Counted from the stretch's first letter, positions 27,480 through 39,060 are shown. The stretch is DNA of 64,000 bases from Neoarius graeffei (GCF_027579695.1 NC_083577.1:61592741-61656740), one strand, 5' to 3'. Translations and numbers: made by a program. The notes: a model not told the origin generated them from the sequence alone.

Positions 27480-28914
27480 CAGAGCCTAATCTAGGAATTT
27501 GAAAATAGGGGACAGATCCCTCACTAGTTGTAGAAACAGGGGACAGAAAATATTAACATGGGTAAAAATATCCCTCATTTGTTCCAGTTAGTGGGGACAG
27601 AAAAATAAGTAATACATTGGTAGATATTTTCAAGAGTACATCTATAAACAGAACAGTTTTATTAATCTTTACTTTTAGAATATCATTAACATAATACTAA
27701 ATTGAACTTAACAAGAAAAATTAAACAAATTACTAAAAAAAAAAAAAACTAGCAATCATGTAGAATGTGTAAGATTACCAGGACTACAAAAATGCAGAAA
27801 AATAGGCTTTACTTATCCAAATGCTCCTGTTGGTTCAAAAGTTAAAGTGCAGAGAACCTCACAGCACAACATGAAGTTACCTTAAAATATAATATAAATG
27901 CCTCAGCTTTCATGTAAGAAAAAACTATTAATATTAGTACTGTGTGCAGGCAGTCTCTCCTGAAGACTAAATTAAACAATAATTATAAACTAATAAAATA
28001 AATGGCTCAGGCTTCATAGAAGAAAAAAAAACAATTTGAACAGAATCTCACAGTATGATGCTGAAGCTGCCTAAACAATGGAAAATAAAATACCATTTTG
28101 GCAAAAATGTTAGCATCCATTAATTTTTAAGTAAAAAAAAAAAAGTGCACACAGTGCTTCACTGTAAACATAACACACTTTCAGTAACAGAATTTAAGCC
28201 TATTCATGCAATGTTGCCAGATACTGCTGACGTTTTCCAGCCTAAATATGTTCAAAACCCGCCAAAACGCACTTAAAACTGCCCAATCTGGCAACACTGC
28301 GCACATGCTGCTTCTCTTGAACGTATACACGGAAGTAAGGCGGAAGGTAGTTTGTCGACGTCACCGCAAGACGACGCCAACGATTGGTCAAATTTGTGGG
28401 AAAGTTGCAGTGATTGGATAGAATTGCAACACCACCCTGAACTCACGGGGATTGGTTGAATTTGCGTTGATGTTGCAAATCGCGAAATCCTGGAGGCTCT
28501 GAATGTTATGTTTGGATGAGACAGAATGATATGCCATGTGCTTTTGGGTATTTTTAAAACACTTCACACGATTGGTTGAGATACACTGTCTTCCGGTTCA
28601 GTGACCAATGATATAATAGTTCACAAAACTGTTTTACCCGCTAAATAAACCATTTGGAATACTTCGGTCCTTTCCGATATTTTCCGATTGGTGTGTAAAC
28701 AACGCTGTATTTACCGCAGTGCTTACTAGCGGGTGCTGACAAATTGATATGCACAAGATTCAGTAAAACGCGACTACATGCTCTCTACTTATAAATGCGC
28801 GACAAAATGAATAGATACGCGATATCACTCTCGCGCCCAAAAAGTGGATGTGCGACAGACAGATAAAAAAAAACCGCGCATTATTGTGTATTACGCGCCC
28901 TAGATTAGGCTCTG
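27480..28914. mobile_element. hAT element with 6-bp duplication
   Basis: Perfect 16-bp ends cagagcctaatctagg inverted at the right. Flanked by atacca (27474-27479, 28915-28920). The interior 27774-28503 is shared with the hAT at 15382-19092. No transposase is readable. Confidence 0.9.
28212..28298. mobile_element. single copy of the short unit found as a palindrome at 13446
   Basis: Ends tgttgccagat and atctggcaaca (11-bp perfect inverted). The interior, with actgctgacgttttccagcc, equals one arm of 13446-13655. It interrupts the module shared with 15690-18560, where the insertion is absent. Confidence 0.85.
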
Positions 28915-29246
28915 ATACCATGAAAGCGCCATTATTATTATTATAATTATTCCTTTTGGGTGCTCAACACGTCTTTCTCTTTCAAAATCTTCCGTATTTA
29001 ACGAAGCAAACCTGGCGGCCATGTTTGTTTACAAATTGTCACAGATGCTCGCTAATGCAGAAGTTTTAAGTCTCCGACGTGTGACGTCATGTTGTCTTGA
29101 CAACCATGCAATATCAAACCATATTCAGTGCTCGTTCTCCATTGGCTAGAATGATGTAATACACATAGGATAAGCGATATGCCAACAATACTGCATGCCA
29201 TCAAAACAAATGAATGAAACCCGCTAGAAGGAAATAGAACACCATG

Positions 29247-30099
29247 GGTTTCCCCAAAGCGTTTTAGCGTATCGGGCCCGATACGCTTGCTCTGCCTGCT
29301 GATACGCTTAGTCGCTTTAGTTAAAATCCGATACGCTTAGATTTATACTGATACATTAAATTTCCTACCCACAAGTAACTAGATACATAGGAGAGCAAAT
29401 AACAGATCCATTTATATATTGATTGATATTTGTGTTAAACAAACGGTCTTTTTTTCCAATGTTTGTGTTGATTCTGTCAAAGTAATATGTCCGCGTGGTA
29501 TAATGTAAAACTGCAATGTCAAGATCATGTGTTCAAACCGTCCAATAAAGATATCAAAAGAAAACGTCAGACATCCCGGAAGTTTCCGATTTATTATAAG
29601 CGATCTCATTGGCTGCCGACGTTGTCCCCCACCAGGTGGACAAAGCCGACTGACTTTAATCACAAAAGTTTGACCTAGTCTATTATCATTCATGAATGTG
29701 TTTATAAGTAAATAATCTTTCTGCAAACTTAATTCATACATTTAAGTTTTCTTTTCCTTTAAATATGTTTTAATCTTAATCTAGTCCATTTAATTAAGTG
29801 CCAAAATTTAAACTTTATAATATGCAGTTGCCTTACTTTTCTTTTCAGTGTATCTTAATTACACATATATTATGGTAATTGCATCAGAAACATTCTAAAT
29901 CATTACAGTTATAGTAATACAGCAACTTATTTTAAGGTGGCAGTTCTTAGGTTCAGATCCCTTTGTGATCAACAGGAGGTCATGATGATCAATTCTCTTC
30001 ATTGGATTGCATAAAGATGGAGCAAACCACAGTTCGTATTTTCATGCACATTTTTGTTACAACACTACTTGATCATAGATAATTAAGTGCAAGGTATCC
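29247..30099. other. intron 1, unresolved
   Basis: Contains a cluster of gatacgctt/aagcgtatc motifs at about 29264-29350 and otherwise AT-rich sequence with no recognised gene. Confidence 0.5.
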
Positions 30100-30305
30100 C
30101 CATAGATCAGGGGTATTCAATTAAAAGTCACTGAGGTCCAGTTATTAAATTTTGTCCAAGTAGAAGGTCCGAACCGAAGTCCAGCTTGTGTCTTATAGCC
30201 TTCCCCTATGTCCACATTTTCATATGGTTTCAACAATATTTATTGTTAATTTCCAATGCAGGAAATGAACTGAGTGCACAACTATCTCTTTTACCATAAA
30301 TAAAA

Positions 30306-32563
30306 CAGGGATGTGATTTGGGGCTGGTGAAATTATCTGAAAATTTGAGCCGGGGGTCCGGGGGCGCGAGGCCCCCAGCTGGTCCAGGCCAGTGCCCTGG
30401 TGGGGGGACAAGGGAGGGCGAAGCCCCCCGAAGCTCCTGGGGTTTTCTGACTTAAAAATTGTACTAAAATGGCAAGCAAACACACAAGAAAAAAACTTGT
30501 CATGATTAACAAATTCAAGCCAATTTAATGGTCAACATGCAACTCTGAGCCCCTATAGTAAATTCAATGATTCTTAACTGACAAAAAGCCAAAACATGAA
30601 ACCTAAAAATGTCATTCTAAATTAAATCATCTGCATTAGAATAAATAGAAAATTGTATAAGGAAAAACAAAATTTATACTTTCAATTACTGTAGAAGTTG
30701 AACATACCTAAATGTGCCTTTTCAAACAAACATGATGCAACATAAGAATTCATCTACCATTATTTATTAAACTCTATTGCTCCTGGTAGTCTCCCGGTTT
30801 GCTTCTTATGTATGGAAACTTCTAATATTTGATTAAGTTACTGCACACCCCGTTTAGACAGGGTAACAGGATTGACACAAAAAAATTAGTCATGCATAGA
30901 CTACTTACCAAAACTGAAATTTTTAAGTAAATATTCTCAGATTCAGTTCATTCTGCCATCCATATAAAAGGTGAGAATATGTAGATCCTTGGCAACAAAT
31001 AATTTCAATAATAGCTTTTGGGAGCATTTATTTTTGTTATGTGATTAATCACGGTAACAGAACTGACACAAACCTCTGGGACAGGTACAAAAATTAACAA
31101 AAAATCGAAAAATATCTTTTCTTAATGGCATTTTCAATTTGTGACATTATATGTCCATTGTGGTTTCCACAGTCTTGTCGTTGAACATGAAAAAGTTTCA
31201 ATTCCACCTTTGTCTAACATTAAGAATCATGTCTGAAAAAAAAAAGTCTCTTTACAGTGGAACAGCCATTTTTGCTAATTTTCGACCCTAAAATTTGCTA
31301 CAAAATGCACATTTATGAACCAAAGTAGTCAAATTTTGAAATGTAAGGTAGAACTGATAATGTTTTATCATATGAGACCATAAAAAGATTTTAGAAATCT
31401 CAAAATGTAAACAAAACACGTCCGGACAAAAAAAATACGTTTTCTGTGAAATTGACTCATATACAGAACTGTACAGTGTTCACTCACTTGAGGATTTTCA
31501 TATGCAAGAATAAAAATCACTTTTTCACTAAACAACATTCACAAAAAATGTGTTTGCAATTAATTGGGATCCACTGTTTTTATCATTTCAACCGCGCATC
31601 AGACCCTCGGCCAGTTGAAAATGTCTTTCATGCACTTTTCTCCCTCATGAGAATTTTGAAAAGTTGGCAAGTATGTATTATTTGCACTAACATTTTAATA
31701 TTGAATAAACAAATCAAAATTGTGTATAATTACCTTACATCCACGCTGTGGGAAAAGTTTTGAGCGAAAATTAAAACTAACTTTGAGTGAAAAAGGTGAA
31801 ATAATCTGTGATGAAGTTGGCAGAGACTCTGAGGTAAAGTGAGAGGAGGCGGGAGGGGTCAAGCATCACTGCCGCCTCACAGACTCACTTTCCCGGGTTA
31901 AACTCCCACCACTCCCCCTCTCTCTAGCTTTTGTTTTGTTTTCACCGAGTAACCATTTTGATTTGTAAACTAGAGCCGTGATTTAAACTGCTGTTTCTTC
32001 GGACGTAACTAAAACAAACTGAAATAAAAACCGCCCCTTCTTTTCTCCTCAGAAGGTTTAGCCTCCGATGCTAACCTTTTCGCCACAGCTTTCATAGCGT
32101 GCGCATGCGCATCCAGGAAGCAACAGATGGCGCGAGGCCCCGTTGCCACGGCAACCTTCGTCACTCCGTCGCACGTGCAGTGACACCATCACCACTCACA
32201 AGCTTATTATGGGGAAAGAAATGAGCTGGGTTGTTTTTTCTTCTTCCCCATGTTTATTTACTTTAAAAACACACACCAAACTGATGATCAGGTGCATCTT
32301 TACGCTCGATCACGGAGGCTGCCATCTTTCAACTCTTTGTTTGAAGCGAGCTTACGTACAGCTATCTAACAAGCGCGTTCATTGGTTGTTACAGAGCGAT
32401 GGGCCAATCACGTACCTCGTTTCATCTCAATGACGGAATTACTGAAAGTCGGAACGAATAGGATATGAATGCGGATTTTTGAGCGAAAAATCGGAAATTT
32501 TTTTTTTTATTTTGAGGTGAAAAAAGCGGAATTCCGCGAATTCGCGGAAAAATCACATGCCTG
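30306..32563. mobile_element. hAT-like element nested in the BED-type hAT
   Basis: Ends cagggatgtgatttg and, reversed, caggcatgtgattttt. Flanks share only ataaaa, so the duplication is degraded or I have misjudged the border by a base or two. The right end has a gcggaattccgcgaattcgc block. No transposase; several 'gacacaaa' and 'ggtaacag' motifs recur inside. Confidence 0.65.
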
Positions 32564-32963
32564 ATAAAAGTAGTCCCAGAAAAATAAATTCAAGGCCTTT
32601 ATTTCAGATTAAAGAAAACAGAAACCTCAGAATAAACTAAATAAAGTGCAAACAGAGTGGAACAACTCCTTTTTCTCTTAAATTAAAGAGGTCCCAACCT
32701 GAAGAATTGAAGGCCTACACTTCAAGTAAAAAAAGTCAACTCAGAAAACATTAACTAAAAAGTGCAAACAGAGCATTGACTTCACATTTTCTCTTCTTTG
32801 TTCTTAAAATAAGGAGGTCCCAGCCTAAAAAAATGAGGGCCTACTTTTCAAGAAAAAAAAAAAGTCCACATTTTCAGAAAACAAGTGGCTTTTTGGGGAG
32901 GAAATGCAAACAGAACATTTTTCTTTGAACTTTTCTCTTTTAATTCTTCTTCTTTTACTTTTC

Positions 32964-34418
32964 TTAATGAGAAAAATGGGCGTGTGGCTGACCTGCCAGT
33001 AATTTAAATCTTGGTTGGAATGGAGTTAGTGCCATTCTCATGCAGATATGTAGGTGTTCATTGTTGAGCCTAGAACGGTACTTGGTTTTGACAATGTTCA
33101 TAGTGGAAAAAGCTGGCTCACAGCTGTAAGTCGATCCAAACATAGTCAAGGTGTGCAGTGCTCCTTTGGTTAGACCAGGGAACACACTCTCAGGTCCACT
33201 TTACACGGGGACGGTCTGAAACAAAAACGCAAAAGTCCGTTTTCGTTCTCACTTTTTTCCGCGTCTACACGACCGTTTTCAAGGAGGAAATCTGCGTCTA
33301 TACGGTGACGCATAAATGTGTGGAATTCAATTGGATGTGCATGCCAGGCGGCTAGGTGGTGCTGTGAAAGACCTCCGCTATGTCTGCACGCATGCGCAAC
33401 GTCTTCCGTCTTGTCTGATCTGCACATCTGCGCCGCAAAAACTTTGACTACTCTGGCTATGGTAAGTAAGAAAGTAAGTAAAAAAGTAAGAGCATGCTAT
33501 ACCCGCCTCTGTTCATTAACGGTATATGTGCAGATTCGGTATAGATGTTCGAAGGACTCCTGGACGTTTATTAAAGCTGCCAGAGCAGCTTGAAGGTCCG
33601 TTGGATCGATGTAATCAGACATGCTCTTACTTTTTTACTTACTTTCTTACTTCCCGGGCTGGCATGTACAGTATATGATATATGTATGACGTAAACGCGT
33701 ACCCGACGTGAGCAGATCCGAGCAGAGTTTCGCGTATTGGGTAGTTTAGACGGATATGCAACGGGGGCTGTTTTTAACTTATCCACTCTGGAAGGCGTTT
33801 TCAATTTTTTCCGTTTTTCAGCCTCGGAAACGCCGTCCCCGTGTAGATGAAAGGCACTTCCGATAAAATATTTAGTCGTTTTTACCCGACAGCATCCTCG
33901 TGTAAACGGGCCCTCAAAAACAGACTGTAACCAGAAAGTAGCAGGGTCAGTTGTCTCAAAATGCTCTCTTAATGCAGCATTTCCTTGCAGATCAATGAGC
34001 AGATCAATGTCTCAGCAACGGTGTTTAAGCACTCCTTCACAACTGTCCCATCACTAAATGTTTTTTTATGTTGCCCCAAAATCCATGCTACTTTTAAGGA
34101 ACATTCGTTTGCACGTTGCTGGGCTGTAAATGTACGTGTGATGAGTCGGGTAGACCTGTCATACTATGCTTGCAGTTGGGTTATTTTGCGTGCCCTCAGC
34201 TCGGACTTCAGGGGATAACTTTGCTCAAAAGAGCCGTGCTTCGTTTCGTAGTGGCGCTTCACGTTGCCGCTTTTAATTAATGCCACGTTTTCGGAGCATA
34301 TGAGGCACACTGATTTTGAACTGCTCGCCGGAAGAATGAACATATATTTCTCCGTCCATTCATCTTCAAAACAACGATTTTCCTTGTCTACTTTCCGCCG
34401 CCTTTTGGAGCAAGCCAT
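32964..34418 (-). pseudogene. hAT transposase, internally deleted and interrupted
   Basis: Minus-strand start at 34418: MACSKRRRKVDKENRCFEDE, then the BED-type finger VCLICSENVA...NVKRHYETKHGSF (C-x2-C, then H/H). A frame at about 34110-33985 reads AWILGQHKKTFSDGTVVKEC, the block after the finger. It jumps to NAALREHFETTDPATFW, is cut by the MITE, and resumes with FPGLTKGALH and STYSCEPAFSTMNIVK, the hAT C-terminal dimerisation motif, ending near 32964. The catalytic core between these blocks is absent. Confidence 0.85.
33193..33913. mobile_element. Harbinger-like MITE inside the hAT transposase
   Basis: Ends ggtccactttacacgggg and, reversed, gggcccgtttacacgagg, with TCA on both sides (33190-33192, 33914-33916). 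It contains a perfect 33-nt inverted repeat (33464-33496 with 33620-33652) built on agtaag motifs. It splits the transposase frame right after ATFWLQSVF. Confidence 0.75.
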
Positions 34419-34923
34419 GTTGTCTCAGTCAGTTGTCTCTTAAATTAACTCTCTTCCTCTCTGCTTGTTGCTCTGCTGTGGTGCGCTGGGTAATCTAACG
34501 ATTTTATTGGCTCAACTGAGTGAAGCTGTTGTCGTATTAACTGGAGTAGCAGCGCCTGCTGTCAACAGCCACGACCATCCAAAATAATGCTCCATGAAAA
34601 TTACTTAATCTCGTGAATTTACCATTGGTCACGGGTCCGGACAGAACCATCACTGGGTCCGGATCCGGACCGAGGGCCGCCATTTGGTAATGCCTGCCAT
34701 AGATGTTCAATCTATCATATACCTCAGTAATTTAACTTGCATGTTGAACTTTAAAGTGCATATTCTGGACCAATTTCGGTTTTTTTTTTATATGAAAGTA
34801 TGTCCCTTTACACACTCATCCAGAAGGGTAATTTTGCACAAGGCCATCTGTCTACAGCAGAAAAAAATAAAATAAAGCGCGTCTGGAAAAATCCCAAGGG
34901 AGTCTGGAGCCAGATTCGTGACG

Positions 34924-35097
34924 TTACCTGCGGAAGCGCCAGCAGGCTGCGCGAGCTTTGCACGGTTTCAGTGCACAGCCTGTGTAGACCAAGCGCTCCC
35001 ATTTCTCTCTCATTGGCCGGTCTTTTGGAAACCGATGAGTACTAATCCCATCTAGATTGGCGTTGCTACACCCTCCTATGATACAGCTGTTAACCAT
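34924..35097 (-). pseudogene. THAP domain fragment of the TTAA transposon
   Basis: Minus strand from an ATG at about 35097: MVNSCIIGGCSNANLDGIST, then HRFPKDRPMREKWERLV. The C-x4-C pair and the FP-x-D and W positions of a THAP domain are present. The later C-x2-H half is not readable in this frame, so the domain is broken, or continues in another exon. Confidence 0.75.
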
Positions 35098-35393
35098 TTT
35101 AATAATTATTTGATAACGTTGAAGAAATTTGCAGAAAACCACCAGGTCGTTTTCTCATAAACAAACCAGCGCTGACGTAGGATTCAGAAGGAGGCGTCCC
35201 GCACGTGACGTCACAAAAATCAATGTTTCCCGGGAAATCCAAATGCCAAGTTTTTTCAGAGGCGGACCAATTCACCTCAAATGGCTTGATTTCAGCTGAA
35301 TTTTTCTGGTATTGTGCAAGGTAAAAAAATTGCAGAGAATGCAGAATGTTACAGATATTTGACCAAAGTTTAATATAAAATAGGAGAATTACA

Positions 35394-35769
35394 GGGCGGC
35401 ACGGTGGTGTAGTGGTTAGCGCTGTTGCCTCACAGCTAAAAGGTCCGGGTTCGAGCCCCATGGCCGGCGAGGGCCTTTCTGTGTGGAGTTTGCATGTTCT
35501 CCCCGTGTCCGCGTGGGTTTCCTCCGGGTGCTCCAGTTTCCCCCACAGTCCAAAGACATGCAGGTTAGGTTAACTGGTGACTCTAAATTGACCGTAGGTG
35601 TGAATGTGAGTGTGAATGGTTGTCTGTGTCTATGTGTCAGCCCTGTGATGACCTGGCGACTTGTCCAGGGTGTACCCCGCCTTTCGCCCGTAGTCAGCTG
35701 GGATAGGCTCCAGCTTGCCTGCGACCCTGTAGAACAGGATAAAGCGGCTAGAGATAATGAGATGAGATG
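35394..35769 (+). repeat. full-length tRNA-derived SINE, 12-bp duplication
   Basis: Same family as 16149. Flanked by aggagaattaca at 35382-35393 and 35770-35781. Inserted in the THAP/TTAA element. Confidence 0.95.
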
Positions 35770-35841
35770 AGGAGAATTACATTGATCTTGCTCCTGAATT
35801 TACCCGTGATATGCACTTTAAGGTGAAATTTCATACATTAA

Positions 35842-36570
35842 AGGAACAGTCCACCATACTTCCATAATGAAATATGCTCTTATCTGAATTGAGACGAGCT
35901 GCTCCGTACCTTTCCGAGCTTTGCGCGACCTCCCAGTCAGTCAGACGCAGTCAGACGCGCTGTCACTCCTGTTAGCAATGTAGCTAGGCTCAGTATGGCC
36001 AACGGTATTTTTTGGGGCTGTAGTTAGATGCGACCAAACTCTTCCACGTTTCTCCTGTTTACATAGGTTTATATGACCAGTGATATGAAACAAGTTCAGT
36101 TACACAAATTGAAACGTAGCGATTTTCTATGCTATGGAAAGTCCGCACTATAATGACAGGCGTACTAACACCTTCTGCGCGCTTCGGCAGTGCATTGATA
36201 TCTGAGCTCCATATCAATGCGCTGCCGAAGCGCGCAGAAGGTGTTAGTACGCCTGTCATTATAGTGCAGACTTTCCATAGCATAGAAAATCGCTACGTTT
36301 CAATTTGTGTAACTGAACTTGTTTCATATCACTGGTCATATAAACCTATGTAAACAGGAAAAACGTGGAAGAGTTTGGTCGCATCTAACTACAGCCCCAA
36401 AAAATACCATTGGCCATACTGAGCCTAGCTACATTGCTAACAGGAGTGACAGCGCGTCTGACTGCGTCTGACTGACTGGGAGGTCGCGCAAAGCTCGGAA
36501 AGGTACGGAGCAGCTCGTCTCAATTCAGATAAGAGCATATTTCATTATGGAAGTACGGTGGACTGTTCCT
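35842..36570. mobile_element. 729-bp palindromic TTAA element
   Basis: TTAA at 35838-35841 and 36571-36574. Ends aggaacagtccacc inverted. The arms of about 360 bp are almost perfect inverted copies to the centre near 36206 (landmarks gtcagtcagacgcagtcaga, accttctgcgcgcttcggca). Open frames on the two strands are mirror copies and not genes. Confidence 0.9.
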
Positions 36571-36574
36571 TTAA

Positions 36575-38351
36575 CACTATTTAGGTCAGAAATCATTGAA
36601 ACACTGGTAAAATCTATCCTATAATCATGTATCTAAAACCTCTCAGAGACCCTGAAAATGCACCTGAGAGCATCTATTTTCAAAAAATTTTCCAAGGGGG
36701 CATGCCCCCAGACCCCCTTATTTTCGCTTCGCGCCATTGGCGCTCAATTGTCTGTATTATCATGTCAGAATTTAGGGCTTTAATTTTTTTCTGGGGAAAA
36801 TACTGGAATGTGTGTGTTATTTACCAACTGGGAGGTCCGTATCGTGAAATACCGTGACCGAGGTCTTGAAAGTACTGACCAAGGCCCTCTGGGCCGCCGA
36901 GGTAAGTATTCAAAGCCGAGGTCACGGTATTTCACCATACGGATCGACCTTAAGCTGGTAAATAACATTTATTTTTTTCTTTACCAAATTCTAACAGAAA
37001 ACAAGAGCGCCCGGAAGGGAAAACCAAGCCTAGCTGCCATTTTGAATCCTCATTCACAGCTGTAATGCAAATGGCTTCCTCCTCGGTATACAAGTGCACT
37101 TCCATGGCAGGAAAAAAAAATTACATTTTTGCCACCTATGTAGTCCCCTATTTATACAAATAGGAGTCATTCAGGATTCAGCCATGTTTTTGCTCGGCGT
37201 TAGCAAGTTACAGGTTTTTAGCTTTCTCCTGAAATGTTTTATTTTATTTCTTCTTCCTCAGGGTAGTAAAACTCGCTTTCGCTGTGAACACTGTCGTTAT
37301 CGCTATCCATGCTGTAAAATTCATGCTGACAAAAATGTATAAGATTTTTGATATTATAAATAAATCTTGTTAAAAAAAAGATAAGTGTTGACAAAAAATG
37401 CTACGTTTGTTGTTGTTGTGAACGAGCGAGTGCCAGGGGTCCGTACCGCAGGATATGGACCCGCTCGCCAGCCAATCAGAGCGCAAGATTTGGACTACAA
37501 AAAAAAAAGCTTTTATTCCATAGAAAAAAAGTGTCCTGTATGTATAATAGTCAGGCATATTACATGGTACATGTTTGAACACAGTACAAAAGCAAGAGAT
37601 GGTCCTGTATTTAGAAACCATAAAGCCTGGAGGACGGAAGACACTGTGGCTCCAGTCGCTGTCGAGTACAGAGACGCACAGTAATTTCATGCCAAATTAG
37701 GAGGTGTCCTTCCATCATTGTGCTCCTCCTATGATTCAGCATTTAATATTGATAGAAAATGGCTGCTCCGTTATCCAAAGATAAGAGCTGCAGGGAAGAG
37801 CACTTCCTCTCCATGACTAGTCATTATGCCAACAAGTGTCTGAGGTGCTCAGTTTTCACCTTATTGTGTCCTTCAGTCATTACTGTTTGTCCTTTCATGC
37901 TCACTTAAGTACTTTAAAGGAATACTTTATAAAGAAATGAGATGTATTCAGCCCTTGAAGGATGCAAAGATTACTTGTTCCCTTAGTATAGTGCTCTTGA
38001 AGGCTGAACAAAAACACTTGAATTGGACACGAAGTCCTTTGGGGAAGAAAGTGAAGGTGTGTTTTTAAACATATCCGACATTTCAGGCAAGTCATTTTTA
38101 CCTCAGGGAGTGATGGAATGTTCTAGAAACACCTGCAGGAAACAATAACTAGAAGCAGGATACAAATAGAGAGCATACTAGAACCTGTTGGTTGTGATTT
38201 GGAGCATGTTAGCTTCACATGGCCAGTCTATTGTTGACTAGCAACGCTGCCGAAACCCTACAGGGCTTCACTGCAATACGTTTTCTCAGTAATAATGCTC
38301 ATAATACTTAGGTTTTTTCCACAATATTTAAGTATAAGAGCTGTAACTTAC
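36575..38351. other. intron 1 near exon 1, repeats unresolved
   Basis: Includes an imperfect hairpin at about 36836-36955 (cgtgaaataccgtgaccgag mirrored by gtcacggtatttcac), a piece resembling 25640-25690, and AT-rich unique-looking DNA from about 37700. No gene is recognised besides chn1. Confidence 0.45.
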
Positions 38352-38370
38352 CGAAAACCAGGATAGCCAT
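38352..38370 (-). CDS. chn1: chn1 coding exon 1 (start codon, 19 coding bp)
   Basis: Minus strand: ATG at 38370-38368 in a good context (aacATGG) reads MAILVF plus one base, followed by a consensus donor gtaagt. With the two bases of exon 2 the split codon becomes GAT (Asp), giving MAILVFDNDEYRPP against human MALTLFDSDEYRPP. The agreement of sequence, phase and donor makes this the alpha2 start rather than a chance ATG. The exon continues upstream as 5' UTR. Two or three short upstream ATG frames are present (near 38474, 38507 and 38874). Confidence 0.85.
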
Positions 38371-39060
38371 GTTATTACTGCTGTTAATTCCAATGGACAA
38401 AGCTGTGCACACTGCAGCGGCAAGTTCCCCCGTCCTCTCTCTCTCTCTCTCTCTCTCATTCAGAGATATTCCATGAAGGAAATGCTTCTCACCGAACAAG
38501 CTGTATGAAAAAATAAAATAAAATTTGTCTCACTACACCGGGTCTGTCAGCGTTTTCCCTGTTCTCCTCCACAGGCTAAACTTTGAATTGAATCCCACTG
38601 AATCTTCTCTCCCTCCCATCAATTTAACGCCCCTCTCTACTAGTTTAAACACTCTGGTGCTTATTTCCTCAAAGCAGTATCGCTAATCAGCACTATTAAT
38701 CCAAGCCAGGTCATTTTTATTATTTAATTTTTTTTAAAAACCCGGTTCGCTTGCGATGCGCGGCGCGGCATTCAGCTCCGACTCACTCTGAATCCCTGTA
38801 CTGAAGCCGCCATGTTGTGAGACCACGTGACCCAAAGCTCAGCCTGTCCTCTGGGACTGCAGCAGCCTCTTCATGGCGCGTTACCATAGAGACGCCCTGC
38901 CTCAGCATGATGAAGTCACGGTCATGATGCTGCATTTGGTGCCTGGAAGATAAATAATAATAATAACTAGAATGCATTTCAGGAGGAAACGCGAAAGTGT
39001 GCTTGCTCAGGTGCGCTGCCATGGCGACCCGGCAAGAGAGGCGACCGCACGCCCACACGA
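38371..39060 (-). promoter_or_regulatory. chn1: likely chn1 5' UTR and promoter region
   Basis: Directly upstream of the chn1 start, and relatively rich in CpG and GC compared with its surroundings (38745-39060). It holds sites typical of vertebrate promoters: a YY1-type gccgccatgtt at 38806-38816, a USF-type cacgtgac at 38824-38831, an RFX X-box-like gttaccatagagac at 38880-38893, and a CRE half-like gaagtcacgg near 38911. A GA run lies in the probable 5' UTR (about 38432-38459). The transcription start is not determined. Confidence 0.55.

Larger units (their letters stand above)
27422..29246. repeat. dispersed repeat interrupted by a hAT (relative of 55770-56400)
   Basis: The flanks 27422-27479 and 28915-29246 match, in reverse, 55770-56400: gaagatgagttcaatatcat and tagctgaatgga, then the stretch around tttgtttacaaattgtcaca, and ggataagcgatatgc near the outer end. 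The hAT at 27480 split this copy after it was established. Confidence 0.75.
30108..34696 (-). mobile_element. BED-type hAT transposon with two nested elements
   Basis: Exact 8-bp duplication ccatagat (30100-30107, 34697-34704). Ends caggggtattcaatta and, reversed, caggcattaccaaatgg. The minus strand carries a transposase N-terminus near the right end and the C-terminal dimerisation block at 32964-33185. Nested insertions are 30306-32563 and 33193-33913. The middle of the transposase is missing, so it cannot move itself. Confidence 0.9.
34755..35817 (-). mobile_element. second THAP-encoding TTAA transposon, carrying a SINE
   Basis: TTAA at 34751-34754 and 35818-35821. Ends agtgcatat in inverted orientation, sharing the terminal agtgc with the element at 12851. 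A minus-strand THAP exon is inside. The SINE at 35394 is nested. Family call Kolobok-like on THAP plus TTAA. Confidence 0.8.
12502..38351. other. chn1 intron 1 (about 25.8 kb, transposon-rich)
   Basis: Bounded by the exon 2 acceptor and the exon 1 donor. It contains the 12851, 14554, 24048, 27480, 30108, 34755 and 35842 elements listed below, so well over half of it is transposon-derived. Confidence 0.85.

Noticed and set aside
36059..36353. Paired 74-codon ORFs with the same protein
   Set aside because: Again mirror arms, of the 35842-36570 palindrome.
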